Assembly (NCBI GenBank): GCA_905215105.1
Contig: CAJMOI010000011.1
Location: 1 to 25,415 of the forward strand
Direction of reading: 5' to 3'
Length of the DNA stretch: 25,415 nt
DNA from: an uncultured bacterium
GTDB taxonomy: Bacteria > Bacillota > Clostridia > Oscillospirales > Acutalibacteraceae
Positions 14,893-22,061 of this stretch are shown in pieces (within the stretch, counting starts at the first letter, position 1; the number at the start of each line of letters is the position of its first letter). A program made the position numbers and the translations under genes. A model generated the notes under the pieces. It did not search any database. It was not told where the DNA came from and was given only the letters and a program-made list of their open reading frames with translations.

Positions 14893-16266
14893 ATGAAAAC
14901 CACGGGATTCCGTTCCTTTATTCTCTATCTGCTGACCGGCGGTTTTGTGGCCTGTATGGTCTTTTTCCTCTATGAGTTCTTTACTCAGGGCGGCCAGTGG
15001 GTGGCCCAGCCCTATAACCAGCATCTGGTGCAGAACGGGCAGCTGACCTGGTCGGGAGAGATTCTGGATGCCAATGGCGTGGTGCTGGTGGGCAGTGAGG
15101 ACGGCGCCCAAAGCTATATTGACGACGCCGGAATCCGTTCAGCCACGGTCCACACCGTCGGGGACAAAAACGGCTATATTTCCACCGGCGTTCAGCTGGT
15201 ATACCGTCCCCAGCTGGCGGGCTACAACCCGGTTCTGGGAGTTGCGGGCATGAGCGGCGGCACCACCAAAGGCTCCATTGAGCTGACCATTGACAGCGGC
15301 CTGTGTGAAACCGCCACGGAGCTGCTGGGCTCCCGGAAGGGCGCGGTGATTATTTACAACTATCAGACCGGCGAAGTGGTGTGCAAAGCCAGTACCCCCA
15401 CTTTTGACCCGGAAAATATTCCCGAGGACATCGAGACCAACGACGCTTATAAAGGCGCTTATCTGGATCGGACCCTATCCTCTTCCTTTACCCCCGGTTC
15501 CACCTTCAAGGTGATTACGGCGGCCTGTGCGGTGGAAAATCTCTCGGACTGGGACAGCCGCACCTATTCCTGTGACGGGTCGGTGGTCATCAACGGCGAG
15601 GAAATCACCTGTATGGGCCATCATGGTGAACAGACACTGGGAGAAGCGCTGGGCAATTCCTGCAATGTGTATTTTGCGGAGCTGGCGGTGGATTTGGGAA
15701 AGGACGCCATGACCCGCACCGCCGGGGAAATGGGCTTTAACCAGCCCCAGAGTCTGGATGAAATCGTGGTGGCGGCCAGCACCTATGACGTTTCCGAAGC
15801 CGACGACAACGCCCTGGCATGGTCGGGAATCGGCCAGTACACCACGCTGGTGACTCCCTATCACATGATGAAGATTATGGGTGCCATTGCCAACGACGGC
15901 GCACCGGTGGAGCCCTATCTGGTGCGCTCCATTACCGGCGTTGGACCCACTTCCTATACAGCCAAAACCCGCACCGGAGACGAAATGATGACGGCGGAGG
16001 CGGCACAGGCCTTGCAGACCATGCTCCGGGCCAATGTGGAGGAGTACTATGCTTCCGGAACCTTCCCGTCAGAGCTTCAGGTTTGCGCCAAGACCGGCAC
16101 CGCTGAAGTGGGAGAAGGCAAAGAGGATACCGGATGGGTGGCGGGCTACTGTGCCAATCCGGACACGCCCTATGCCTTTGCCGTGGTGGTGGAGGAAGGC
16201 GGCTTCGGCCGAACCAGCGCCGCCCCCATTGCGTCTCAGCTGTTGCAGCAGCTGGCCTGGGGCTGA
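14893..16266 (+). CDS. Class B penicillin-binding protein (PbpA-like transpeptidase)
   Basis: The 457-aa protein has one N-terminal membrane anchor (about 10-28) and a transpeptidase domain with all three active-site motifs: STFK with nucleophile Ser203 (203-206), SCN (256-258) and KTG (400-402). Its short, simple N-terminal dimerisation region makes it resemble the PbpA group found beside RodA in Actinobacteria rather than long PBP2x/PBP2b proteins. It should cross-link glycan made by the SEDS partner upstream, with which it shares a transcript (ribosome site AAAGGAGG). Two extra Cys (227, 240) flank the SCN region, of unknown meaning. A strong terminator follows at 16311. Confidence 0.92.
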   Translation: MKTTGFRSFILYLLTGGFVACMVFFLYEFFTQGGQWVAQPYNQHLVQNGQLTWSGEILDANGVVLVGSEDGAQSYIDDAGIRSATVHTVGDKNGYISTGVQLVYRPQLAGYNPVLGVAGMSGGTTKGSIELTIDSGLCETATELLGSRKGAVIIYNYQTGEVVCKASTPTFDPENIPEDIETNDAYKGAYLDRTLSSSFTPGSTFKVITAACAVENLSDWDSRTYSCDGSVVINGEEITCMGHHGEQTLGEALGNSCNVYFAELAVDLGKDAMTRTAGEMGFNQPQSLDEIVVAASTYDVSEADDNALAWSGIGQYTTLVTPYHMMKIMGAIANDGAPVEPYLVRSITGVGPTSYTAKTRTGDEMMTAEAAQALQTMLRANVEEYYASGTFPSELQVCAKTGTAEVGEGKEDTGWVAGYCANPDTPYAFAVVVEEGGFGRTSAAPIASQLLQQLAWG

Positions 16267-16310
16267 GTTGTCCCATTGCCACACAAAAAGTGAAAACAAA
16301 AAGAAAATAG

Positions 16311-16355
16311 AAAACCGGAACCGTTTCCCCAAAAGGGACGCGGTTCCGGTTTTTT
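16311..16355. terminator. Strong terminator between the PBP gene and convergent pyrE
   Basis: AAAACCGGAACCG (16311-16323) pairs perfectly with CGGTTCCGGTTTT (16341-16353). An inner TCCCC/GGGA pairing shortens the loop. T and A runs flank both sides, so it can act in both directions. Confidence 0.9.
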
Positions 16356-16388
16356 GTTGTGGTTTGATTTGCGGTAAAGGTGTACCTG

Positions 16389-17051
16389 TTACAGCACGCA
16401 GTAATCAGCCATGTATTTCTCCATCGCCGGCAGAACGTCGCCGTAGGTTCCCTGCTCTTTCAGGTACTCATAGATGTCCTGCACCGTGACCAGTGCGTGC
16501 ACCTTGATGCCGAATTCCTCCTGCACTTCCATAATGGCGGTTTTGCCCGGAGTCTGGCCCACTTCGCAGCGGTTCACGGAAATGAACATATCGTTCACCT
16601 TCACGTCGCCGCAGCCCTTCAGCACCGGCATGGTCTCCCGAACAGCGGTGCCGGCGGTGATTACGTCCTCAATGATGATGACCCGATCGCCGTCCTTGGG
16701 CTTATAGCCCACGATGCTGCCGCCCTCGCCGTGGTCCTTGGCTTCCTTGCGGTTGAAGAAATAGGGCTTGTCAATGCCGAAATCACGGGCCAGGGCGCCG
16801 GCTGCTGCCGTTACCAGAGGAATGCCCTTATAGGCCGGGCCGAACATGGCGTCGAAGTCATCGCCGCAGGCTTCCTTGACCAGTGCAGCATAAAAGTCGC
16901 CCAGTTTGGCGATCTGGCCGCCGGTGCGGTAGTTGCCGGTGTTGACAAAATAGGGGGTGTGACGGCCGCTCTTGGTCACAAACTGGCCGAAGCGGAGCAC
17001 GTCGGCGCTCATCATAAACTCGATAAATTCTTTTTTCGCAGGTGTCAGCAT
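16389..17051 (-). CDS. pyrE: Orotate phosphoribosyltransferase
   Basis: The 220-aa enzyme joins orotate to PRPP to give orotidine 5'-phosphate in pyrimidine synthesis. The PRPP-binding signature VIIIEDVITAGTAVRE lies at about 124-139. The flexible catalytic loop is FFNRKEAKDHGEGG (about 98-111). Substrate-contact stretches GRHTPYFVNTG and FGPAYKGIPLV are also present. A GTG start five codons upstream (17066) is possible but has no ribosome site. ATG at 17051 is preceded by GAGGG at ~8 nt, so it is preferred. The gene stands alone, without the usual pyr cluster. Its long leader contains an inverted-repeat element (17080-17146). Confidence 0.93.
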   Translation of the reverse strand: MLTPAKKEFIEFMMSADVLRFGQFVTKSGRHTPYFVNTGNYRTGGQIAKLGDFYAALVKEACGDDFDAMFGPAYKGIPLVTAAAGALARDFGIDKPYFFNRKEAKDHGEGGSIVGYKPKDGDRVIIIEDVITAGTAVRETMPVLKGCGDVKVNDMFISVNRCEVGQTPGKTAIMEVQEEFGIKVHALVTVQDIYEYLKEQGTYGDVLPAMEKYMADYCVL

Positions 17052-17079
17052 GAAAGAATCCCTCACTTTTTCAGGTTAT

Positions 17080-17146
17080 TAGGGCGTTTCTGAAAACGAA
17101 GAAATTGACGGAAAAGACTATTATTTCGACTTTTCAGATAGCCCTA
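17080..17146. repeat. 67-bp MITE-like inverted repeat flanked by TA
   Basis: Left end TAGGGC-GTT-TCTGAAAA (17080-17096) and, on the other strand, right end TAGGGC-TA-TCTGAAAA (17146-17131) are inverted copies with one small indel. TA at both borders would fit the target duplication of IS630/Tc1-mariner-type elements. No gene is inside. It lies in the pyrE leader, so transcribed RNA folds into a long hairpin. It could equally be a native leader structure. Confidence 0.4.
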
Positions 17147-17161
17147 GTCAGTGGTATCCCC

Positions 17162-17190
17162 ATTATAGCAGATTTCCCGGGAAAATCCCA
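17162..17190 (-). promoter_or_regulatory. Probable pyrE promoter
   Basis: The minus strand has an extended -10 TGCTATAAT (complement of 17162-17170) with a weak -35 (TGGGAT, complement of 17185-17190). A perfect 12-bp palindrome TTTCCCGGGAAA (17173-17184) occupies the spacer and may be an operator. The leader is ~100 nt. Confidence 0.5.
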
Positions 17191-17204
17191 GTGTTTTCCC
17201 TGTT

Positions 17205-17630
17205 TCAGGAAAAGTCCTTGTAGTCCAGCAGCTCTTCCCGCAGCCCCAGCAGCTGGGAAAGCTGGGAGCGGCCGTATTCCGGATATTCCCGCAGCAGCTC
17301 GTCGGGGCACAGCAGCTCCACGGCGAACCGGTTGGCCTCGGTTTCCAGTTTGGAAACCCGGAACAGGGTGTTTTCCCGCAAAAACGGCGTGTTGGCGTTG
17401 GGATGCAGCACTGCATGTCCCAGCTCGTGGGCACAGGTGAATTCCTGACGGCGGCGGGGCAGGTCCTCGTTGATGTGGATGAATTTCTGCCGGTAGCACT
17501 GGTTGTAATAGCCGTTGATGCTGCCCAGCGGTTCCAGCCGCACCAGAATATGAAGCCGTTCTGCCAGCTCAAAGGGGTCACGGGTTCCATGCTTTCGGCA
17601 CAGGCGCAGAACCCTCTGTTTTATATCCAT
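17205..17630 (-). CDS. ImmA/IrrE-family metallopeptidase
   Basis: The 141-aa protein has the zinc motif HELGH (68-72) and the downstream ETEANRFAVELL (96-107) typical of ImmA/IrrE proteases. In ICEBs1 the relative ImmA cuts the XRE repressor ImmR to switch on the element; IrrE does the same to DdrO in Deinococcus. The gene directly follows an XRE repressor (39-nt gap), the same arrangement. The start is ATG 17630, behind GGGAGGG; a TTG one codon earlier is less likely. Length is at the short end for the family. Cleavage of the neighbouring repressor is inferred. Confidence 0.85.
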   Translation of the reverse strand: MDIKQRVLRLCRKHGTRDPFELAERLHILVRLEPLGSINGYYNQCYRQKFIHINEDLPRRRQEFTCAHELGHAVLHPNANTPFLRENTLFRVSKLETEANRFAVELLCPDELLREYPEYGRSQLSQLLGLREELLDYKDFS

Positions 17631-17669
17631 CAAATCCCTCCCAAAGCAGGTTTTCAGCCGGAAAACGGT

Positions 17670-18095
17670 TCATTGGCCGCCGCCCCGGTACTTTTTCGGG
17701 GTGTATTTCTGCTTTGCCATGCGTTTGCTCAGTTCCAGACTGTTTTTCAGGCTTATGTAAAGAAGTTCCCGGGTTTCGTCGTCCATGGGCTCCCCGTCGA
17801 ACATCAGCCCCTCCTGCCCGCTTTCCAGCTGGCACAGGGTCTGCTGTAATTTTCTGGAAATATCCCGTTCGTCCCGAGGCGTCAGCACCGGTTCTTCTCC
17901 GGTGAGCAGCGTGTCCACGGAAACGGAAAAGTAGTCGGCGATTTTTTGCAGCTTCTGGGAGGACAGGGAGTTGATCCGTCCGGCTTTCAGGTCCGACAGG
18001 GTGCTGCGGGAAAATCCCAGCTCTGTGCAGAGCCTGCCCCCGGTGATTCCACGGTTCCGGCACAGCTTCGCAATGTTTTCGTACAAATCCGCCAT
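17670..18095 (-). CDS. XRE-family repressor
   Basis: The 141-aa protein has a helix-turn-helix of the Cro/CI (XRE) type over about 5-66, with GGRLCTELGFSRSTLSDLKAG as the recognition part. A helical, charged C-terminal region (75-141) of unknown fold ends in KKYRGGGQ. The start is ATG 18095 after AGGAAAGGAG; a much longer in-frame extension reaching 18380 runs through the promoter region and is not credible. It faces a plus-strand set of phage-type genes, and its own promoter overlaps theirs, so it likely represses them and perhaps itself. The ImmA/IrrE protease downstream is its probable inactivator. Confidence 0.85.
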   Translation of the reverse strand: MADLYENIAKLCRNRGITGGRLCTELGFSRSTLSDLKAGRINSLSSQKLQKIADYFSVSVDTLLTGEEPVLTPRDERDISRKLQQTLCQLESGQEGLMFDGEPMDDETRELLYISLKNSLELSKRMAKQKYTPKKYRGGGQ

Positions 18096-18153
18096 AATGG
18101 AAGCTCCTTTCCTGTATGCATTGCTGAATGTTCTGAAAAACGCACATTTGTTC

Positions 18154-18182
18154 TTGACAAGTACGAACATATGTACTATTCT
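18154..18182 (+). promoter_or_regulatory. Strong promoter of the phage-type plus-strand genes
   Basis: TTGACA (18154-18159) matches the -35 consensus exactly and TATTCT (18177-18182) is a good -10, 17 bp apart. The spacer is filled by a dyad (18160-18177). Transcripts would start near 18189 and have a ~240-nt leader. Confidence 0.75.
18160..18177. promoter_or_regulatory. Probable repressor operator dyad
   Basis: AGTAC (18160-18164) and GTACT (18173-18177) are perfect inverted arms around GAACATAT. The site lies between -35 and -10, where bound repressor would block RNA polymerase. It also contains GAACATATGTAC, one base from a Gram-positive LexA core (GAAC-N4-GTTC). Confidence 0.55.
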
Positions 18183-18227
18183 GGAATTAAAGAGTACGGA
18201 ATACAGAATAAATTCTCCTATAGTTCT

Positions 18228-18256
18228 ATAGTACCCGGCAAAAGAGCCGGTGTCAA
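18228..18256 (-). promoter_or_regulatory. Promoter of the XRE-ImmA pair
   Basis: On the minus strand TTGACA (complement of 18251-18256) and TACTAT (complement of 18228-18233) are 17 bp apart. The spacer holds CCGGC/GCCGG, another dyad. Transcription starts near 18221 and runs left across the plus-strand promoter, so the two promoters face each other. Confidence 0.65.
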
Positions 18257-18319
18257 GGGGAAAAAGCAAATAAATGTTCGAACGGTGTTTCGTACAGGAT
18301 GAAAAATCCGGTTGGTCTG

Positions 18320-18397
18320 TAGGGGCGCATATCATGCGCCCGTTGCCCAAGGTCAGCCCCGGTTTTCCGTAGGGGCGCACCTATGTGTGCGCCCGCC
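18320..18397. repeat. Two tandem GTAGGGGCGC palindromes, 50-bp period
   Basis: GGGCGCAT/ATGCGCCC (18323-18341) and GGGCGCAC/GTGCGCCC (18373-18394) are hairpins, each preceded by GTAG, exactly 50 bp apart. A broken relative, TAGGGGCGGCATTATATA, occurs at 19634-19651. They resemble short interspersed palindromes of Oscillospirales chromosomes. They lie in the leader of the plus-strand genes. Confidence 0.6.
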
Positions 18398-18431
18398 GCC
18401 TAATATTCCATCCACCACCCGAAAGGAGTTT

Positions 18432-18809
18432 ATGATGATGCCGTCAACGGAAATTCTTCGCCGCCAGCAGATGATCGAGGCCCAGCTTTCCCGGGACGCA
18501 GTTTGTCCCCCGTTGCCGGAAACAACCGGCAGCCGGTGCCCGGTGTGCGGCAGCTGGCGGGAAGCGGAAAGCTGTCCCCGCTGTGAAGAGCGGACCCGGT
18601 ATCGGGCCGCAATCGAACGGGACCCGGTGGGATTTTTCTTCGAGACATTCCTGAATTGCGGGAACGGGAAGCAGCGGCTGCTGGCCTGTTATGACGCGTA
18701 CTGTGAAAAAGCGGAGAGGGAAAACGACCCCATGACGGCGGAATTTTTGCGGCAGAGCGAACGGGAGTTTTTTGAAACCAGAGAGAAAGGAGGCGGACGC
18801 CTTGGCTGA
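18432..18809 (+). CDS. Small zinc-ribbon protein, phage-associated
   Basis: The 125-aa protein carries CPVCG (36-40) and CPRC (48-51), a four-Cys zinc ribbon, followed by an acidic, helical C-terminal half. The family is not recognised. Three ATG codons in a row occur at 18432, 18435 and 18438 behind GAAAGGAG; the first is used here, though the choice changes only one or two residues. It is the first plus-strand gene after the face-to-face promoters and its end overlaps the next gene by 8 nt. Small zinc ribbons are common in early regions of phages, where they bind nucleic acid or host proteins; that role is inferred from context only. Confidence 0.65.
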   Translation: MMMPSTEILRRQQMIEAQLSRDAVCPPLPETTGSRCPVCGSWREAESCPRCEERTRYRAAIERDPVGFFFETFLNCGNGKQRLLACYDAYCEKAERENDPMTAEFLRQSEREFFETREKGGGRLG

Positions 18810-19635
18810 AAAGAAAAAGAGTATGCTGCTGTATCTGGATATGTGCCCCATGCTGGAACAGCTGGGAGAGGCCGGATGCGGGCGGGTGGTGCTGGCGTTG
18901 CTGCACTATTCCCAGAGCGGAGAACCGGCCCAGGGCCTGAATCCGGTGGAGGAAATGGCATTTTCCTTTATCCGGGCCCAGGTGGACCGGGACATGGAAA
19001 AATACCGAAAGCGCTGTGAACAGAACCGGGAGATTGCCCGGAACCGTTGGGAGACAAAGAGAGCCCAAAAGTCCGAGGAATGCGAACGTATGCGAACGTA
19101 TCCAAACGATGCCGATACAGATACAGGTACGGAAACAGAAACAGAAACCGATACGGATACAGATACGGGAACGGATACGGACACAGACACTGGAACAGAA
19201 CCCGTGGAAAAGGCGGAGCCGGAGGCTCCGGCCTGTGCCGCGCCTCGTCGGAAAGAGGGTGTGTTTTCACCGGAACGGCTGAACCGGTACCGGCAGGCCT
19301 TTGTGGAGAACTGCCCCAGTCTGCCGGTTCCGGGAGCCGTGGAGGAGTGGACAAGAACCCGGAAACAGCGGCTTTCCCGGCTGGCGGTTTCGCCGGAGGA
19401 GTTTGCCCGGGTATGCCGCATGGCGGAGGAAAGTGACTTTCTGTCCGGCCGAAGCGGAAAGTGGGCCGGGTGCTCGCTGGACTGGCTTCTCCAGCCGGAA
19501 AACTGGCAGAAGGTCCGGGAGGGCAACTATGCCCCGAGGCAGCGTCCGCCCACTGCCCCGGAGGTTTCCTTTGACCTGTCGGAATACGAGCGGGAAACGG
19601 GGTTTTTTCAGGGGCTGGCGTTCGGGAACCTGTAG
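18802..19635 (+). CDS. Phage replication-organiser-like protein (DUF6291-like N-terminus)
   Basis: The 277-aa protein starts with a conserved block (7-85: MLLYLDMCPMLEQLG..., MAFSFIRAQVDRDMEKYRKR) resembling DUF6291, found in phage replication regions. A (Asp/Glu-Thr)n linker fills about 104-133. The C-terminal part has SDFLSGRSGKWAGCSLDWLL (211-230) and NWQKVREGNY, the helical signature at the end of many phage replisome organisers and helicase-loader-like proteins. It probably acts in initiating phage DNA replication. The start is TTG 18802 behind AAAGGAGG, overlapping the upstream gene; another TTG at 18772 lacks a ribosome site. No helicase or primase gene follows, so any replication role would be orphaned. 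Confidence 0.65.
   Translation: MAEKKKSMLLYLDMCPMLEQLGEAGCGRVVLALLHYSQSGEPAQGLNPVEEMAFSFIRAQVDRDMEKYRKRCEQNREIARNRWETKRAQKSEECERMRTYPNDADTDTGTETETETDTDTDTGTDTDTDTGTEPVEKAEPEAPACAAPRRKEGVFSPERLNRYRQAFVENCPSLPVPGAVEEWTRTRKQRLSRLAVSPEEFARVCRMAEESDFLSGRSGKWAGCSLDWLLQPENWQKVREGNYAPRQRPPTAPEVSFDLSEYERETGFFQGLAFGNL
19111..19200 (+). repeat. In-frame hexanucleotide repeat coding (Asp/Glu-Thr)n
   Basis: About fifteen 6-bp units of the types GATACR/GAAACR/GACACR encode alternating acidic residue and Thr. A 10-bp tandem GCGAACGTAT duplication lies just before (about 19082-19101). Because units are multiples of three, length changes would alter linker length without frameshift. Confidence 0.75.
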
Positions 19636-19696
19636 GGGCGGCATTATATACACCCAAAAAATCATTCCATTTTATCAAAGCAAAGGAGGAATTTTC

Positions 19697-19954
19697 ATGC
19701 CCAATTACACCGGAGGTGCGTCTGTGTGTCCCTTTTACCAGCGGGAAACCCCCAGCAGCATTATCTGTGAAGGGGTGGGACCGTGTCAGCACACGTCCAT
19801 GAAGTTCTGCGGGGAGCGGGACAAGCTGCGCTGGCAGCGGGAATACTGCCTGCAATTTTCCTATGGGAAGTGCCCGCTGGCCGGAGGGCTGCTGCACTAT
19901 TATGAGCAGGAAGACCTTCCGTCTCAGGGGCTGGCGTCCCTGCTGCCCCAATGA
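19697..19954 (+). CDS. Small Cys-rich protein, phage-associated
   Basis: The 85-aa protein has Cys residues at about 11, 24, 30, 38, 51 and 59 in the pattern C-x12-C-x5-C-x7-C-x12-C-x7-C, plausible for zinc or Fe-S binding. No family is recognised with certainty, though similar small Cys-rich proteins occur in clostridial phages. ATG 19697 follows AAAGGAGG. It sits between the replication-like and the tail genes, with 61 nt before it and 34 nt after it, and is probably in the same transcript. The function is unknown. Confidence 0.6.
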   Translation: MPNYTGGASVCPFYQRETPSSIICEGVGPCQHTSMKFCGERDKLRWQREYCLQFSYGKCPLAGGLLHYYEQEDLPSQGLASLLPQ

Positions 19955-19988
19955 TGCTTTAGAATAACCATGAGGAAAGGAGCGTTTT

Positions 19989-22061
19989 ATGGCCGAACTT
20001 GTCAAAAATTACAGCAACGGCTCTGCGATCAAAATTGTATATTCCTACACCCAGAACGTGAGCAAGAACCAGAGCACCATCACCATGACCCTGTATGTCC
20101 ACCGTGACAGCTATGGGCCGTCCTGGAACACCAAATGTGACGCCTATATCCAGCTGGACGGCTCCAAGGTCATGACCTATGATGGCAGCTTCAACGTCGG
20201 CACCAGCTGGGTGAAGATCGGCCCCACCGTGAGCAAAACCGTCAACCACAACGCCGACGGCACCAAAACTATCAGTTTGAAGGGCTTTTTCGATTCCCTG
20301 GGGCTGACATCCAAACTGGACGACCTGACGGTTTCCGGAAATGTGACCCTGAAAACCATCCCCCGGGCATCCAGCATCAGCAGCATTTCCGGCAGTACCA
20401 TCGGCAGCCCGGTGACAGTCAACATCAGCCGGGAGGTCAGCAACTTTACCCACAAGGTCTATTACTCCTTCGGGGAAACAAAAGATTACCTGTTGGGCAG
20501 CAGCGTGGGTACCAGCCTGACCTTTACCCCGTCCATGAACGACTGTAAGTATATCCCCAACTCCACAAAGGGCACCGCTGCCATCCGGGTGGACACCTAC
20601 AACGGCAGCACGAAAATCGGAAGCACCAGCAAAAACTTCACGCTGAATGTACCGGCTTCTGTAGTGCCTACGTTTTCCAAGATTGAGTTTACTCCGGCAG
20701 CCAGTGATGTTCCCACCGACTGGGGAATTTACGTCCGGACAAAGAGCAGGGTCACTGCCAAAATCACCGGCGCGGCGGGTGTGTATGGCAGTACCATTAT
20801 GAGCTATTCCATTTCCGGCGGCGGGTATTCAGGGACAGCTGCCAGCCTGACTACCGGCTACCTCAACACTGCCGGAACCGTCACCTTTACCGCAAAAATC
20901 ACCGACAGCCGCGGAAGAACGGCCACCAAAACTGCCAGCATCACCGTTACCGATTATGCGCCGCCGGTGCTGTCCAGTGTGGCCGGATTCCGGTGTGACA
21001 GTGCCGGAATAGAACAGGACGACGGCAACTATATTTCCTTAACCGCGATATTTTCCGGCTCTGTATTGGACGGGAAAAACCCGGTGACAGGTGAATACCG
21101 GTACAAAGCCGAGGGTGGGGACTGGTCGGGCTTTTCGCCGCTGGTTTCCGGGGAACCGGCTGTTTTTGCCGCCACCGGCGACGCCACCTTTACGGTACAG
21201 GTGCAGGTCAGCGACACCTTTTCCAGCTTCACACAGGACATCGTGGTGAATTCCATCCGGTTCATTATGGACTTTAAGGCCGGGGGTACCGGCATTGCTT
21301 TCGGCAAAGCGGCGGAGTATGACGACACCCTGGACTGTAACTGGGAGGGCCATTTCCGGAAGAATGTGCAGGTGGACGGTTCTCTGTCAGTGGGTGTTCC
21401 GGCTGCGGGAGAACAGGGGGTCAGGTTCAGCAATCATCTGTGGATGTATTACAACGAGGATGAAACCCCCACGGCCCACATCTATCAGCCCTATGCCCAA
21501 AAGCTGTCTTTCAGCATCCGCAACGGCACCGGCGAACCCAGCGACCTGGAGTGGATGGGAGAAAACGGCGGTTCCAACCGGTATATCCTCCGGCCCATGG
21601 AAAACGGCGGAGCTTATCTGGGCACGACTTCCATGCGGTGGAACACGGGCTTTTTCACCAACACCATCACCCAGAGTGACTTGAAGGACAAGGAAAACAT
21701 CCGGGAGATTTCCGGGGCAAAAGGGTTTATCATGGCGTTGCAGCCCATCGCCTATACCCTGAAAGACGGCGACGGCGGCCGGGTTCACATGGGCTTCGGC
21801 GCACAGCAGGTGGCACAGGCCGCAGCGGAACACGACATGGGGGATTTGTCCCTGTATCAGGCGGTGGTGGTGGAGCCGGACGGCAGTGAGCGCTATTTTC
21901 GCGGGGACGTGCCGGATGAGAGCCTTTGCTGGGGGCTGAATTATTCGGAACTGATTGCCCCCCTTGTCCGGACGGTGCAGGAGCTGGAAACCCGGCTTTC
22001 CCAGATGGAACAGGCCGTCCATGGGCTGTCCGGTCAGACAAACGAAACGGAGGGATGCTAA
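19989..22061 (+). CDS. Phage tail fibre/minor structural protein with C-terminal S74 chaperone domain
   Basis: The 690-aa protein begins with beta-rich, Ser/Thr/Gly-heavy repeats similar to DUF859 minor structural proteins of Gram-positive siphophages. The junction block GGTGIAFGKAAEYDDTLD (about 432-449) and GHFRKNV are typical of these proteins. The C-terminal ~125 residues form an intramolecular chaperone of the endosialidase type (peptidase S74): Ser563 in QSDLKDKENI is the expected self-cleavage Ser, followed by HMGFGAQQVAQAA and a final coiled coil LVRTVQELETRLSQMEQ. Such domains trimerise the fibre and then cut themselves off. ATG follows AAAGGAG. No tail tube, tape measure or baseplate genes are nearby, so it is out of its normal phage context. 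Confidence 0.85.
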   Translation: MAELVKNYSNGSAIKIVYSYTQNVSKNQSTITMTLYVHRDSYGPSWNTKCDAYIQLDGSKVMTYDGSFNVGTSWVKIGPTVSKTVNHNADGTKTISLKGFFDSLGLTSKLDDLTVSGNVTLKTIPRASSISSISGSTIGSPVTVNISREVSNFTHKVYYSFGETKDYLLGSSVGTSLTFTPSMNDCKYIPNSTKGTAAIRVDTYNGSTKIGSTSKNFTLNVPASVVPTFSKIEFTPAASDVPTDWGIYVRTKSRVTAKITGAAGVYGSTIMSYSISGGGYSGTAASLTTGYLNTAGTVTFTAKITDSRGRTATKTASITVTDYAPPVLSSVAGFRCDSAGIEQDDGNYISLTAIFSGSVLDGKNPVTGEYRYKAEGGDWSGFSPLVSGEPAVFAATGDATFTVQVQVSDTFSSFTQDIVVNSIRFIMDFKAGGTGIAFGKAAEYDDTLDCNWEGHFRKNVQVDGSLSVGVPAAGEQGVRFSNHLWMYYNEDETPTAHIYQPYAQKLSFSIRNGTGEPSDLEWMGENGGSNRYILRPMENGGAYLGTTSMRWNTGFFTNTITQSDLKDKENIREISGAKGFIMALQPIAYTLKDGDGGRVHMGFGAQQVAQAAAEHDMGDLSLYQAVVVEPDGSERYFRGDVPDESLCWGLNYSELIAPLVRTVQELETRLSQMEQAVHGLSGQTNETEGC

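Noticed and set aside
12943..15111. 722-aa open frame on the minus strand
   Set aside because: It is His/Gln/Gly-rich, antisense to the SEDS gene and a terminator, with no family match. It is a shadow.
17052..17066. GTG start for pyrE
   Set aside because: It lacks a ribosome site; GAGGG precedes ATG 17051, and the shorter product keeps the whole domain.
18164..18175. True LexA box
   Set aside because: GAACATATGTAC differs by one base from the GAAC-N4-GTTC core, and the AGTAC arms fit a dedicated repressor site better. SOS control is only a possibility.
18096..18380. N-terminal extension of the XRE repressor to 236 aa
   Set aside because: It crosses both promoters and the operator and does not look like protein. 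ATG 18095 has a clear ribosome site.
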